A DNA stretch of 13,537 nt from Larix sibirica (lineage: Eukaryota; Streptophyta; Pinopsida; Pinales; Pinaceae). The position numbers and the translations under genes are program-made. Location: the NCBI GenBank assembly GCA_004151065.3, contig NWUY0300068354.1, forward strand, positions 1 to 13,537. Reading direction: 5' to 3'. The notes beneath the pieces were generated by a model. That model worked only from the letters and a program-made list of their open reading frames with translations. It was not told where the DNA came from and made no database searches. Below are positions 1 through 8,437 of this stretch, one piece after another (position 1 is the stretch's first letter; every line of letters starts with the position of its first letter).

Positions 1-168
1 GTTACAATATAAAGGATTCATCAATCAAATAATACGGAATAATTAGTTGGGAATTCATAAAACATAAATCATATCCACACCATGCTCTGTAGTTCCTTTA
101 TCCCTTTAATGAGAAAAACGTAGTAGACCTCATTGTTTGTGGTTTGTCATTGTAAATACATAAGTTAT

Positions 169-231
169 TTGATGGTTACGTCTTTTACTTTATTATGCAA
201 GACATACGTGAAGGTCTCTCGACCTAGATTT
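169..231 (+). repeat. 63-bp dispersed direct repeat, copy 1
   Basis: This segment, starting ttgatggttacgtctt and ending tagattt, recurs in the same orientation at 4895-4957. About 55 of 63 bases match with no gap. The similarity fades on both sides of the pair, so this is a short shared block rather than part of a visible long duplication. It could be a fragment of a dispersed transposon family. No coding content is apparent. Confidence 0.75.
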
Positions 232-318
232 GGAGTGCATGATATTTCAATACACAAAAACACAGTGCCCCACCATGTGGTAATTGCCATCAGTGCATTA
301 ATCATAATTGTACAAATA

Positions 319-364
319 TAATATATAATAGTTTTTTTTTCCAGCAGAATAATATATAATAGTT
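319..364 (-). mobile_element. Micro-insertion scar with 15-bp flanking duplication
   Basis: A perfect 15-mer, taatatataatagtt, occurs at 319-333 and again at 350-364. Between the copies lie only 16 bases: a T run followed by ccagcagaa. Read on the minus strand, this is a short unique tail ending in poly-A, flanked by a target-site duplication. That is the arrangement left by target-primed reverse transcription, and it mirrors the LINE at 1538-3293 (14-bp duplication, similar poly-A). It may be an extremely 5'-truncated LINE or SINE insertion. A replication-slippage duplication in AT-rich DNA is the main alternative. Confidence 0.4.
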
Positions 365-735
365 ATAAAGCTAAAGGCCGAAACACATTTATGTTACATA
401 TAAGCAAATATATTAGATCCGAGCATTGTAGAAACATTAATCTAAATTCTATGATCACACATAATATTCGTTATCAAGTCCTAATGATGGCCTTTTTGAG
501 TTTTTTTTGTTTTTATGAACTTTGGGGGTTAAAAGATATGGAATGAAGAGAAAGTAGGGTAATAAGCCTAAATAAGGTTGCGATACACATATTAAATGAA
601 TTTATTATTTAAAATGATATTTTTAAATATTTTTGTGTCTTATTTAGATGATTTTCTTAACCTCCTTGGGAAGGGGTTACTCAAACCTCCATTACCTTCA
701 CAATTTTTGTTGTTGTGCATGATTGAGAATTTGAA

Positions 736-1083
736 ATGGTTCAAGGATGTCTTGAAGAGCTAAAGGAGATGTTAGCTATATTTAAGATTGAGTTACATCA
801 TATTTTTCACCTTCAAATAATCTCCTTAAAGGGAGAAATGTTGTGGATGGTTTTGATTTTTGTATTTAATCATTTGATATCGTGCATGATGAATTGTGCC
901 ATGTTTTTTTCAAGGTCAATAGCATGTTCTTTTGATGTTCTTGAGATCCATATAAATGGCCTTGAATGTGAAATCAATGAGGTGAGAGGTATGTATGTGA
1001 AATAATCGTTTTTAAATGATGTCATAACCTCCATAACTATTGATTCATTCTTATACGCGAGGATTGAAGTGTTTCATGCATGA
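736..1083 (+). other. Unassigned open stretch, possible decayed coding trace
   Basis: An open frame begins at an ATG at 736 and runs 89 codons to a TAA at 1003-1005. The same frame is then open for another 25 codons to a TGA at 1081-1083. The first part starts MVQGCLEELKEML and is hydrophobic in the middle. I recognise no domain, signal or motif. In-frame openness of about 116 codons with one stop is mildly more than expected in AT-rich DNA, so it may be the remnant of a transposon or gene, but it may equally be chance. There is no upstream promoter or neighbour evidence. Confidence 0.2.
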
Positions 1084-1523
1084 GATTTATATCACTAACT
1101 TTAAATCCCTAAAGCTAACATGAGGAAGAAGTAAGACCTAAAGTTTGTGATATGCTATATGACTATCAAGATGAGAAAATGATAGGCCTCCTCTGAGGTA
1201 AAGTTAGATTATGGCTTGATTTATGATGTATTTTTTAATATATGAAACCAATTATGCTTAATTTACATAATCATAAAAATGTGCAATGAGGCATATTATC
1301 ACTCCTTGGATTTGCCTTGCATGAATAACTCGAATCTATGTTGTATTATAAAAAGGAATGCTTATCTAGACTATGTCTTCAAAGAATAAAAGCTTGTTTA
1401 TATTTTCTAGAGGAATGCAAAAAATTGTCATTGCATAAATGAATTGAAGGGGTTATTGTTGATATGGCCCGATAATGTGGAAAATGATATTTTATACCAC
1501 TCCCATAATTGTACGTTTAGACT
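1084..1523. other. Intergenic DNA left of the LINE
   Basis: No coding trace, repeat pair or structured element was recognised. The sequence is AT-rich with stops in all frames. Its right edge is the pre-insertion flank of the LINE target site. Confidence 0.6.
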
Positions 1524-1537
1524 AGTAAACCCTACTT
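1524..1537 (+). repeat. LINE target-site duplication, left copy
   Basis: The 14-mer agtaaaccctactt is identical to 3294-3307. The base before it differs between the copies (t versus a) and the sequence after it differs (T run versus gtgtatg), so both edges of the duplication are defined. It lies directly next to the poly-T that represents the tail of the minus-strand LINE, as expected for a target-primed insertion. Confidence 0.88.
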
Positions 1538-1543
1538 TTTTTT

Positions 1544-2216
1544 CACAAAAGAAAAATACTATACTTTTATATAAGTATATGTAAGTAAAACAATACAAAA
1601 ATAGTAGCAACATAACCATGCATATCAATATTCCCACCAAAAACTACAGACTTTCCACATATCACACATACATCCAACAACATTGACTCAACACAACTAC
1701 AATCTTTCCTGGAGTAAAGTGTGGACCAATATACCAGTAGGCCGCAACAACAGGGATATAAAAAAAGTTCACCAAATAAAAGACACTAAACATAGTAGCA
1801 GATCAAATGAAAGCTTGCTCCTAAGAGAAGTCTCAACATAAAACAAAGTTGAAGGCTTTCTATATATCCCAACCAGCAAAGTATGTGAAACAAAGTAAAA
1901 GACAACCCATCTAGATTTTGACATGAATATATGAGCTACAAAATATGGATTGATATAGCTGACTACCAAGCACTGATAGCCACAAAACATAAATAAAATC
2001 TTGTAGAGGGCCAAATATGACTCGGACCCCACCAACCAAAATGAGATACTGTTGATCATGAAAGTCGCGATCCCTAACATCAACAAGCTAGTTGATGATA
2101 GTAGAGACCAAGCCCGCATCGATCAGAGCTCAAAAACCTAAAAATATACACAAAATAAACTCTGGTAATAGGTAGCTGGACATGTGTAAGTATCTCAATA
2201 AGCTGCACAGTAGAGA
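1544..2216 (-). other. LINE 3' untranslated region
   Basis: This stretch lies between the last RNase H frame stop (2217-2219) and the poly-A tail. Read on the minus strand it ends in an AT-rich segment followed by gtg and the A run. It contains an open frame of 116 codons (1769-2119, minus) whose translation is strongly hydrophobic and matches nothing I recognise. I treat that as chance openness in the 3' region rather than a gene, though conservation in sibling elements would change that view. Confidence 0.65.
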
Positions 2217-3293
2217 CTAAGTATAAAATATTTTCAAGCACTCTTCTGAAACCAACAGATCACTCTCCCAACATTCACTATAAATGGACCCTTCCTATGC
2301 CAAAAGAGCTTGATTCAATAACTCATCCGCCTGCTAATTATATTCCTTGTATATATGGATAAAGGATATTCCTTGAAATTCATCAATCAACTAATTAATG
2401 ATCTCCATCCAAGAATTTAGTTGAAGAACTCAGAGAGAACATTTATTAAGATCCCAGTCTATAATGATTTCTGAGTCTCCAATAATTTGAATATTGTCGA
2501 TGTGTAAATGTATTGCAAAAAATAACAACGTCCACAAGGCTAACAATTCATCCCTAGTGTTTGTACCAACCCCACAATGCATCCAAATATTACAATGTTT
2601 GAACTTGTCAACCCACAGAATGGATCTAGTGCCACATATACTAAAATCATCTTGAGAAACCCCATCAAAGAAGCCTCTACAACCCTCAAAATCAAACAAT
2701 GGATCCCTTAGACAAGGCAAGGAATTATTAAGGGGCTTATCGACCATTTTAGCAAATTCCTGAAAAGCAACAATTTCCCTGCTACCAATCCAAGCAACTC
2801 CTAGGTTTTTTCCTTCAAATATAAGCTTATCCATAGCTTTCCATAGCTCCCAACATGAAAAGCATGGGAGCTTCCTCCATGAAGGGACAAGCTTAAACCA
2901 TGTAAGAAAACAAGAAGAAAGAGAATAGCTCAACCAACTTCGCATCAACATTGCAGGCCTTCCTGACATAAAACCACACCTGTCTAGTAAAGAGACAAGA
3001 AACAAACAAGTGTTCCACCGATTCAGCCTCTTGACAACACAAGGGGCACATGCTTGGTTCATACCCCCCCCTTTTAAGATAATTGTCCCATGTCAAAATA
3101 TTGTTCTCTAAAGCTATCCATATGAATAGTTTAATTTTAAGTGGAACCCTCCTCTTCCAACAATTATGATACCACCATTTATGCTCAATCATCACCCCAA
3201 AGATCAACGATTCATAAGCCAACTTTGCACTAATAGTGCCAGATTGAACATTCCAGAACCACAACAATGAGTCCTCTACCAAGGGAAATTGTA
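2217..3293 (-). pseudogene. LINE ORF2 C-terminal fragment: zf-RVT plus RNase H
   Basis: The fragment encodes the C-terminal part of a LINE polyprotein. The first frame (3293 down to 2893) carries a zf-RVT module: a Trp-rich lead-in with SGTISAKLAYESL, KIKLFIWIALENNILTWDNL-type sequence, then the finger C-x2-C-x8-H-x4-C (CPLCC...EHLFVSC, codons about 3048 to 2995). A frame change at about 2895-2935 moves the reading to a second frame with LPCFSCWELWKA and then the RNase H domain. Its acidic residues are visible: Asp in FFDG (2664-2666), Glu in NTRDELLAL, Asp in IIGDSE and the last Asp in QADEL (2325-2327). Stops interrupt the second frame at 2430 (TGA), 2391, 2334 and 2295 (TAG), before the probable natural end TAG at 2217. 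The reverse-transcriptase core is missing and the gene is dead. Confidence 0.88.
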
Positions 3294-3307
3294 AGTAAAC
3301 CCTACTT
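3294..3307 (+). repeat. LINE target-site duplication, right copy
   Basis: A perfect copy of the 14-mer at 1524-1537. It marks the 5' end of the inserted LINE, which starts directly to its left when read on the minus strand (codons for LQFPLVEDSLLW). The frame that seems to extend further right (to 3333) therefore runs into host flank, not into the element. Confidence 0.88.
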
Positions 3308-4288
3308 GTGTATGTTACCCCAAGTAAGAACAAAATTCCATTTTTTTATGTCTTAGGTCTTTTTTCCTCCATTTACACTTCCCAAAATCATCAAAAAGTC
3401 TTCCAAAATAGTGGATTTTGGCCTATTTTGTCAATTCCACTCCAAACCCTTTGGAATTTAACCAAATCCTCCATTGGGTTTATTCATTCCTTATTTTATT
3501 CCACATTGTCCAAATTTGAAACTCAAATGAGCTCCTATCACTTAATAACCTCTTTTCCTTTTAAAACCACTAATTTTTCATTTTCTAGAATTCTAGAGAT
3601 AAAACTATAAACCACCCTCATTGGCACTTGTATAGTCCTCGTCATTGTGGACTTACACATAAAATTTCACCAATGATGATGTGGCACTTGTGTCCACATG
3701 CCATTACCTATGATTTCCATGTCACCTTACCTAGCCTCCACATCACCTCCTTCATGTTGCCATGCCCCTTTTAAATTACTTATTACACATACACACACAC
3801 ATCTATGTATGTATGTATGTACTACTCTTTTATATTTATATATGTGTAGTCCTAATGCGTTCTTATTACCTTGGATCATTCACATGGCATGAATATCGAC
3901 ACTGATGTGATTATGGGGTCCCCCTTTTATCCTTGGAACACATGTTCACCTAATGGAAATCCCACTTGGAAACATGGTATGAATTTGTTTTGAAGAGGTA
4001 AAACCTCGTTGACTTTTAACACTAACCCTTGCCTCCACAATTTTAAAACTAATAGGAAGTGCAATGTATCCTAAATGATAATGGATGGAAGAATGTGGCT
4101 TTTAATTCCACTCTCAAAGGCTTTGCAATTACCGTTTACTATCCATTATAATACCATTCATCTACGTTGTAGAGGATTGCATCCATGTTTCCAAAACCAC
4201 CCGTCAATGCTCCACAATTTTGCTTACCACTTTCCATGACCACCTTTCCTACCCATCCACCATAGCATTTTCCTTCCATGTGGCCACC
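3308..4288. other. Pyrimidine-rich intergenic DNA
   Basis: The plus strand is rich in C and T with many ccatt, cacttg and tttcc words. A 100-codon open frame at 3308-3610 translates to a Ser/Phe/Thr-rich low-complexity chain with no recognisable domain and is attributed to composition. A small microsatellite cluster is listed separately. No gene is supported. Confidence 0.6.
3791..3820 (+). repeat. (CA)n and (TATG)n microsatellite
   Basis: A short CA run (3791-3801) is followed by four TATG units (3804-3819). This is a simple repeat with no coding meaning. Confidence 0.85.
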
Positions 4289-4361
4289 ACTCTCTCTCTC
4301 TCTCTCTCTCTCTCTCNGCTCTCTCTCAATCTCTCTCTCTCTCTATCTCTCTCCCAATCGA

Positions 4362-4401
<40 letters not shown>

Positions 4402-4422
4402 TGAATATATATATATATATAT
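4289..4422 (+). repeat. Compound microsatellite (CT)n(TG)n(AT)n
   Basis: Interrupted CT runs (about 4290-4316, 4331-4344, 4363-4384) pass directly into ten TG units (4384-4403) and then nine AT units (4405-4422). The only ambiguous base of the window, n at 4317, sits inside the CT block, where sequencing or assembly slippage is likely. Open frames crossing this tract on both strands are products of the repeat. Confidence 0.97.
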
Positions 4423-4894
4423 GATTTCTGAACCTCTATCCATGTCGTTAATAGTTTGATGGTCATAACCATTTTAATTTTTAATTTTTAATTTTTATTG
4501 TCACGGCTTTCCAATTCGACTTCCACTTGATTTATTTTTTTGTTTAAATAAACTTTACGTCAACTTCTATTAGTTTTTATGCCATTGTAGACAATTAAAC
4601 CTCCGTCATCCTTGGAAATTGGAATTTTATCAAAGTCAAACTCTTTCCCAATTATTGAATAGAGATTAACTTTACAATTCCATAATTATATCAGCAATGC
4701 TTCAATACCATATGTATAATTCCATCAATAATACCATCTGGGCCTTTTTAGAAACCATGGATTTCTCCATTACAAAATTTATACACTATTGTGTAATTAT
4801 AATTTTTTCAAACACTTCACATATAAATGTAACTTCTTCTTATAAAAGTGGATTTCTAGCCATATAGCCCCAAAGTTGTAAAACCATTTGTTGT
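4423..4894. other. AT-rich intergenic DNA
   Basis: No coding trace was recognised. It holds a small 7-base tandem repeat at 4472-4499 and is otherwise unremarkable AT-rich sequence up to the second copy of the 63-bp dispersed repeat. Confidence 0.6.
4472..4499 (+). repeat. Short tandem repeat, 7-bp unit
   Basis: Four consecutive units of ttttaat, the last imperfect (ttttatt). Confidence 0.85.
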
Positions 4895-4957
4895 TTGATG
4901 GTTACGTCTTGAACTTTATTATTCAAGACATAGGTGAATGTCTCTCAAATTAGATTT
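4895..4957 (+). repeat. 63-bp dispersed direct repeat, copy 2
   Basis: This copy matches 169-231 at about 55 of 63 positions without gaps. Clear similarity ends at 4957, immediately before CACTACTG at 4958. In copy 1 the following sequence is instead ggagtgcatgatat. The break is what would be seen if a transposon end lay at 4958, although a weak gapped match (both continue to a gcat a few bases on) means it may be ordinary divergence. Confidence 0.75.
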
Positions 4958-5140
4958 CACTACTGCATTTGGGGTCCAAATTTGGTGTTTGGACCAACGT
5001 TTGAAGGTAAAAATAACTTTTTAAAGTCGGAAAGATGTCATCTAGGTGGGTTTTTTTCGAAAAAATCCATAGTGACGTCACTTAAGGGATGTGTTAAGCA
5101 GGACATTGCTTAAGTGATGTCATAGGGCATCACTTAATCC
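4958..5140 (+). mobile_element. Candidate CACTA-like transposon terminus
   Basis: The segment starts CACTACTG at the exact edge of a dispersed repeat and is crowded with short inverted motifs: ggtccaaa/tttggacc (4973-4995), a T6-CG-A6 palindrome (5052-5065), and the 14-bp pair at 5073-5086 and 5109-5122. A further partial copy, catcacttaa, lies at 5128-5137. CACTA (En/Spm) elements begin with CACTA and carry repeated short motifs in both orientations near their ends. I found no matching inverted end (cagtagtg) downstream in the window, no transposase and no 3-bp target duplication, so this is only a candidate. Confidence 0.3.
5073..5122. repeat. Inverted repeat around a TGACGTCA palindrome
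   Basis: The arm tgacgtcacttaag (5073-5086) pairs with cttaagtgatgtca (5109-5122) at 13 of 14 positions across a 22-base loop. The left arm includes the perfect palindrome TGACGTCA, which equals a bZIP-type binding core; in an isolated non-genic context that resemblance alone does not show regulation. Confidence 0.8.
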
Positions 5141-7429
5141 ACTTGTCAAAATACGATGCATGAAAGAGATGGGATGAACAAAAAAGTTAAATAGGACAAG
5201 GTATTCACCATTTACACCCACGGTAGTTACCCTTGTAGATATTTAATTGCAAAAAAATTCTTTCCTCATGACCCTTGTAGAAGATGCCTTGAGATCCAAA
5301 CATCTTCTTCCTCTGATTGAAATTGAAAGAAGCTTTGGCAAATCCCAAGGAGAAATACTTGTACAATTTTTCAATCACAGACCAAAATAGAGCACCATGC
5401 TTTTTGCCAAGAATCAATAACTTTTGCCCTGACTTAACCAAGGTCTTTCAAGTTGAGAAACACCTTCTACAAGAACTACCAACTACATAATGGAATAGTG
5501 ACAAACTACCATTGAAAATATACAACACAGTGTTAGATAAATGTTCACAACATGATGTGCCATCGGTGGTGATGAAGAGAATAAATATGAGTCAATCTCG
5601 TTCATAAACCCAGTTGCATTAGAAACAACATGATCAATAGTTCCTTGATGCCCCGATCTCAGATCTACGAGGAAGTTGTATGCATAAAAGGCATATAGAG
5701 ATCCCAACTAAAGCCTTGTTTTGATCCGACCTGTTTCTTGGGCCTATCAAATACTACTAGCTATAAGTGGTTGTTATCATAATAATACCCCTAGGGTCTG
5801 TGTTGATTACAAGACAACCAAGATGCATCTTTGGGGAAGTGTTCCTCAAGGTCCCAAGGTAATCTCATGTATTCATACCAACCAATGCTTGTTTTAAGCT
5901 TCCCCTTCTTTGTGCAAAGTGTTGTATGGGTCACTTTGTGTGAAATAAACATGATAATAAATAATTGCATAAGTTTGCGCGATTCAATCACTTTAAAATC
6001 TCTATTGGTTGTGAGGTCTAATCTTAGCTGTAGTATAGAAATTTCAACATACTAAATCCTCTCTTCTGCATTGGTTGTGGAATTTGATATTTGTGACATC
6101 ATATAAATGCTACATACTATGATATACTCCTTTTCATATTAGTTGCTAGGTCTACACCTAGTGGCAACATTTAAAACTCAATATAATAGGATACTAAATA
6201 TTGTTAATATTGTTTTTATACCGCTAAGGAGCTTAATAAATCGGACGTTAACATCCATTGATGAATACAATTCATTCTATTATCTTATTAGCTTTGGAAC
6301 CCAATTCTATTGATGAACATTGGTTTCTAGTCTATTGGTAAATTCAGAATGTGTCAAAAAAGTATAGTATGCTCTTGAAGTGAAATAGCTAAGCTCGGCT
6401 TAGATTTGGAGCAATTGTCCTTAATGACCTTTGAATTTTGTTGCTTTCATGATAATAGTAGTTTCCATTATGATCATTCAACCAAATTTCCTTTATTTCA
6501 GTGGCATTCTGAATTTAGACTACTCAATTACATATCTACTATGTTTGCAGTATATCCCTTTCATTTCAATACAAGGACCAAAAGGATTCTCCAATCTATG
6601 AAGTATTTGTGAACGCCTCCCTTGCTTTCCATTCAACTAATTTTGAGGATTTAAGTTCTTGGCCCTTTCATGATATTTTGAAATAGTGACTAAGATGTGT
6701 AACAAATACTGGATCCCCTTCCTTACATTCATGAGAACAATCTTTTTTTCTGATAAAATATGCAAGTTGTCTTCTACTTGATTTATTTTTGTTTGCAACC
6801 AAGAACCTTCAATTTAGGATGTCTCCTATCATTATTGTCATGTATGAACTAAAGTGGTGTGATAGCTTTGGTATTGTTGCAAGTATATTTTTCAGTCTGG
6901 AAAATTACTCCCTTAAATCCCCTAAATCATAATAGATCTCATCGCGATCTAATGGATCATACAAATCGTTGAATTGTAGGAACAATGTTACGCTAACTTT
7001 GCCTCTATATCCGTGACTAGTTTTGGTTCCTATGTTGACCTTGAACTCGCTTTCATTGATTTAGGAGATGGATAAGTTGGTCTGAAATGTCCACATCAAA
7101 ACCCATGTGGCAAAATTTGAGTGGTCCACCTACAAGTATTGAAATCTACTTGATTTACAGGAATTTGAGATTCTTGTAAACTACAATTACTTCACCTTTT
7201 TAACGATTTAAAACCTATTTAAAACGCTAAATAATAGGAAAATGGTTGGGTAACAACCTTAAGTACCTAGAATGCTTTTTGTCATGGAATTATGGAGTTT
7301 TCACAGGTTCAAGAAGGAAAAGGGTAGGTTATAATGGCAAAAAGGATGATCTGGATGATACAAAAATCCAAAATTGCAGGCCAAAAAAATCACAACTTGA
7401 GGACCCAACATCTCCCCCACACATGAGTT
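5141..7429. other. Long stretch without a recognisable gene
   Basis: Several short open frames occur on both strands. The longest minus-strand ones are at 5205-5441, 5483-5707 and 5791-5991, each in a different frame. Their translations (for example GTIDHVVSNATGF at about 5600-5640) match no domain I know. Three consecutive same-strand fragments in shifting frames could be one decayed coding region, but without a recognisable motif I do not call it. A plus-strand frame at 6406-6612 is equally anonymous. The stretch 7246-7506 is open on + but runs into the tandem repeat that follows. No RNA gene, terminator or promoter is identifiable. Confidence 0.5.
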
Positions 7430-8437
7430 ATGGCATGTACTCAGGCCATGATTTGATTCATACTAATAGTTTCCAAGTGTGTTTGTGTCTAGACAATGAA
7501 GGGTAAAACATACAGAATGATGGAAGTATTGAAGGGTAAAACAAACTAATAAATAAAACTTGATGCTTCCCCCGTTTTCTTTGCTTGTACACTATTATAT
7601 AAAATGAATAAGAGAACAAGAATAAATAAAATATATAAGAATAGGATAGATGTACTCCAAAAATAGTCCAAGATATCTAAATACAGAGCTCTTACTCCAA
7701 TTATAAATGTTGAATAAAATGTCAAAATCCACTCATAGTGCTATAATAAGACTCCTCAAATCTACCTCCAAACTCCTCCTCTAGGGTAGATCAATTTAAC
7801 ACAAGGTATATGTTAAAATCAACTCCCTAATTAGCCCTATCTCCAAGTAGAAAACAATTTGCATGCCTGGGAATTTTATGGGACAAAAGGCCCTTCAACT
7901 AGAGCTTCCCATCTCCTTTTATGGTTGTTTTTCCATTTCAATAAAAGCACACATGCCTAAAATAGATCCCCATGAATTCCCTAAGAAAGGGATTGCATGT
8001 AAACCTAAAAATAGCTGAAGAGCTGAGCCATGTTTTCCTTGGGAAATCCTTCTAATATTTAGCATGCAATGTGGATATATGAGAGTCAATTGATAATCAA
8101 AATAGTATGGCAACCAAGCCACTATTTAGGAAGGGGGGGGTGTTTCAAAGTAGCAATACCACTTTAATATGTATTTGAACCTTGATGGTGGTTATAGCAA
8201 CAACTCTCTTTCACCTAACCCACTTGCCTCTCATAACTGCAAGGTATTGAAATTGAATACTATAATGCCATTCAAATTCCATTTTCCTCGTTATATAATA
8301 TACATGACCATTTTTCCCTTAAAAGAGAAGACAATTTTATTCCTCAAAAGGGTAGAACTAGAACTTAGAGGAGGTTTACCTTAGTGTAAAAACCAATAAC
8401 CTCAAACTAATTGGTGGAAATGATATAAATGGATTTG
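7430..8437 (+). repeat. ~1-kb tandem duplication, copy A
   Basis: This block matches the adjacent copy at 8438-9445 with an offset of 1,005 bases (for example the ggccatg words at 7444 and 8449). Sampled stretches agree at roughly nine bases in ten, with few indels. Landmarks shared by both include catactaatagtttcc, gatgcttcccccgttt, tctccaagtagaaaa and accaataacctcaaac. Copy A carries a run of eight G at 8133-8140 that copy B lacks. A 67-codon open frame (7919-8122, minus) is broken by stops in copy B, which argues against coding. The unit is unidentified; retrotransposon untranslated or LTR sequence is a guess. Confidence 0.88.

Larger units (their letters stand above)
1..735. other. AT-rich intergenic DNA
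   Basis: No coding trace is supported on either strand. The stretch is AT-rich with T homopolymers (for example near 331-340 and 500-508). It contains two separately listed items: one copy of a 63-bp dispersed repeat (169-231) and a duplicated 15-mer flanking a 16-base T-rich insert (319-364). A 62-codon open frame at 133-321 overlaps both repeat items and is not believed to be a gene. Confidence 0.7.
1538..3293 (-). mobile_element. 5'-truncated LINE (non-LTR retrotransposon)
   Basis: A minus-strand LINE remnant of about 1.76 kb. From its 5' side (high coordinate) it carries the end of the reverse-transcriptase ORF with a zf-RVT zinc finger, an RNase H domain, a 3' untranslated stretch of about 0.67 kb and a short poly-A tail (T run 1536-1543 on +; the first two T also belong to the duplication). 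It is bounded by a perfect 14-bp target-site duplication. The catalytic polymerase domain is absent: the 5' truncation point falls just upstream of the zf-RVT region, at about 3293, typical of incomplete reverse transcription. It cannot move on its own. The RNase H located after the zinc finger fits plant LINEs with a C-terminal RNase H; this is family knowledge, not a search result. Confidence 0.88.

Noticed and set aside
1769-2119. 116-codon hydrophobic minus-strand open frame as a membrane protein gene
   Set aside because: It lies wholly inside the LINE 3' region, between the RNase H stop and the poly-A tail, and matches no family I know.
3308-3610. 100-codon plus-strand open frame
   Set aside because: It starts inside the LINE flank, has low-complexity Ser/Phe/Thr content typical of pyrimidine-rich DNA and shows no domain.
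4220-4459. Overlapping open frames on both strands with Leu-Ser and Arg-Glu repeats
   Set aside because: They are translations of the CT/TG/AT microsatellite; any dinucleotide tract without stops gives such frames.
7919-8122. 67-codon minus-strand open frame in copy A of the ~1-kb repeat
   Set aside because: The corresponding frame in copy B is interrupted by at least two stops, so there is no sign of coding constraint.
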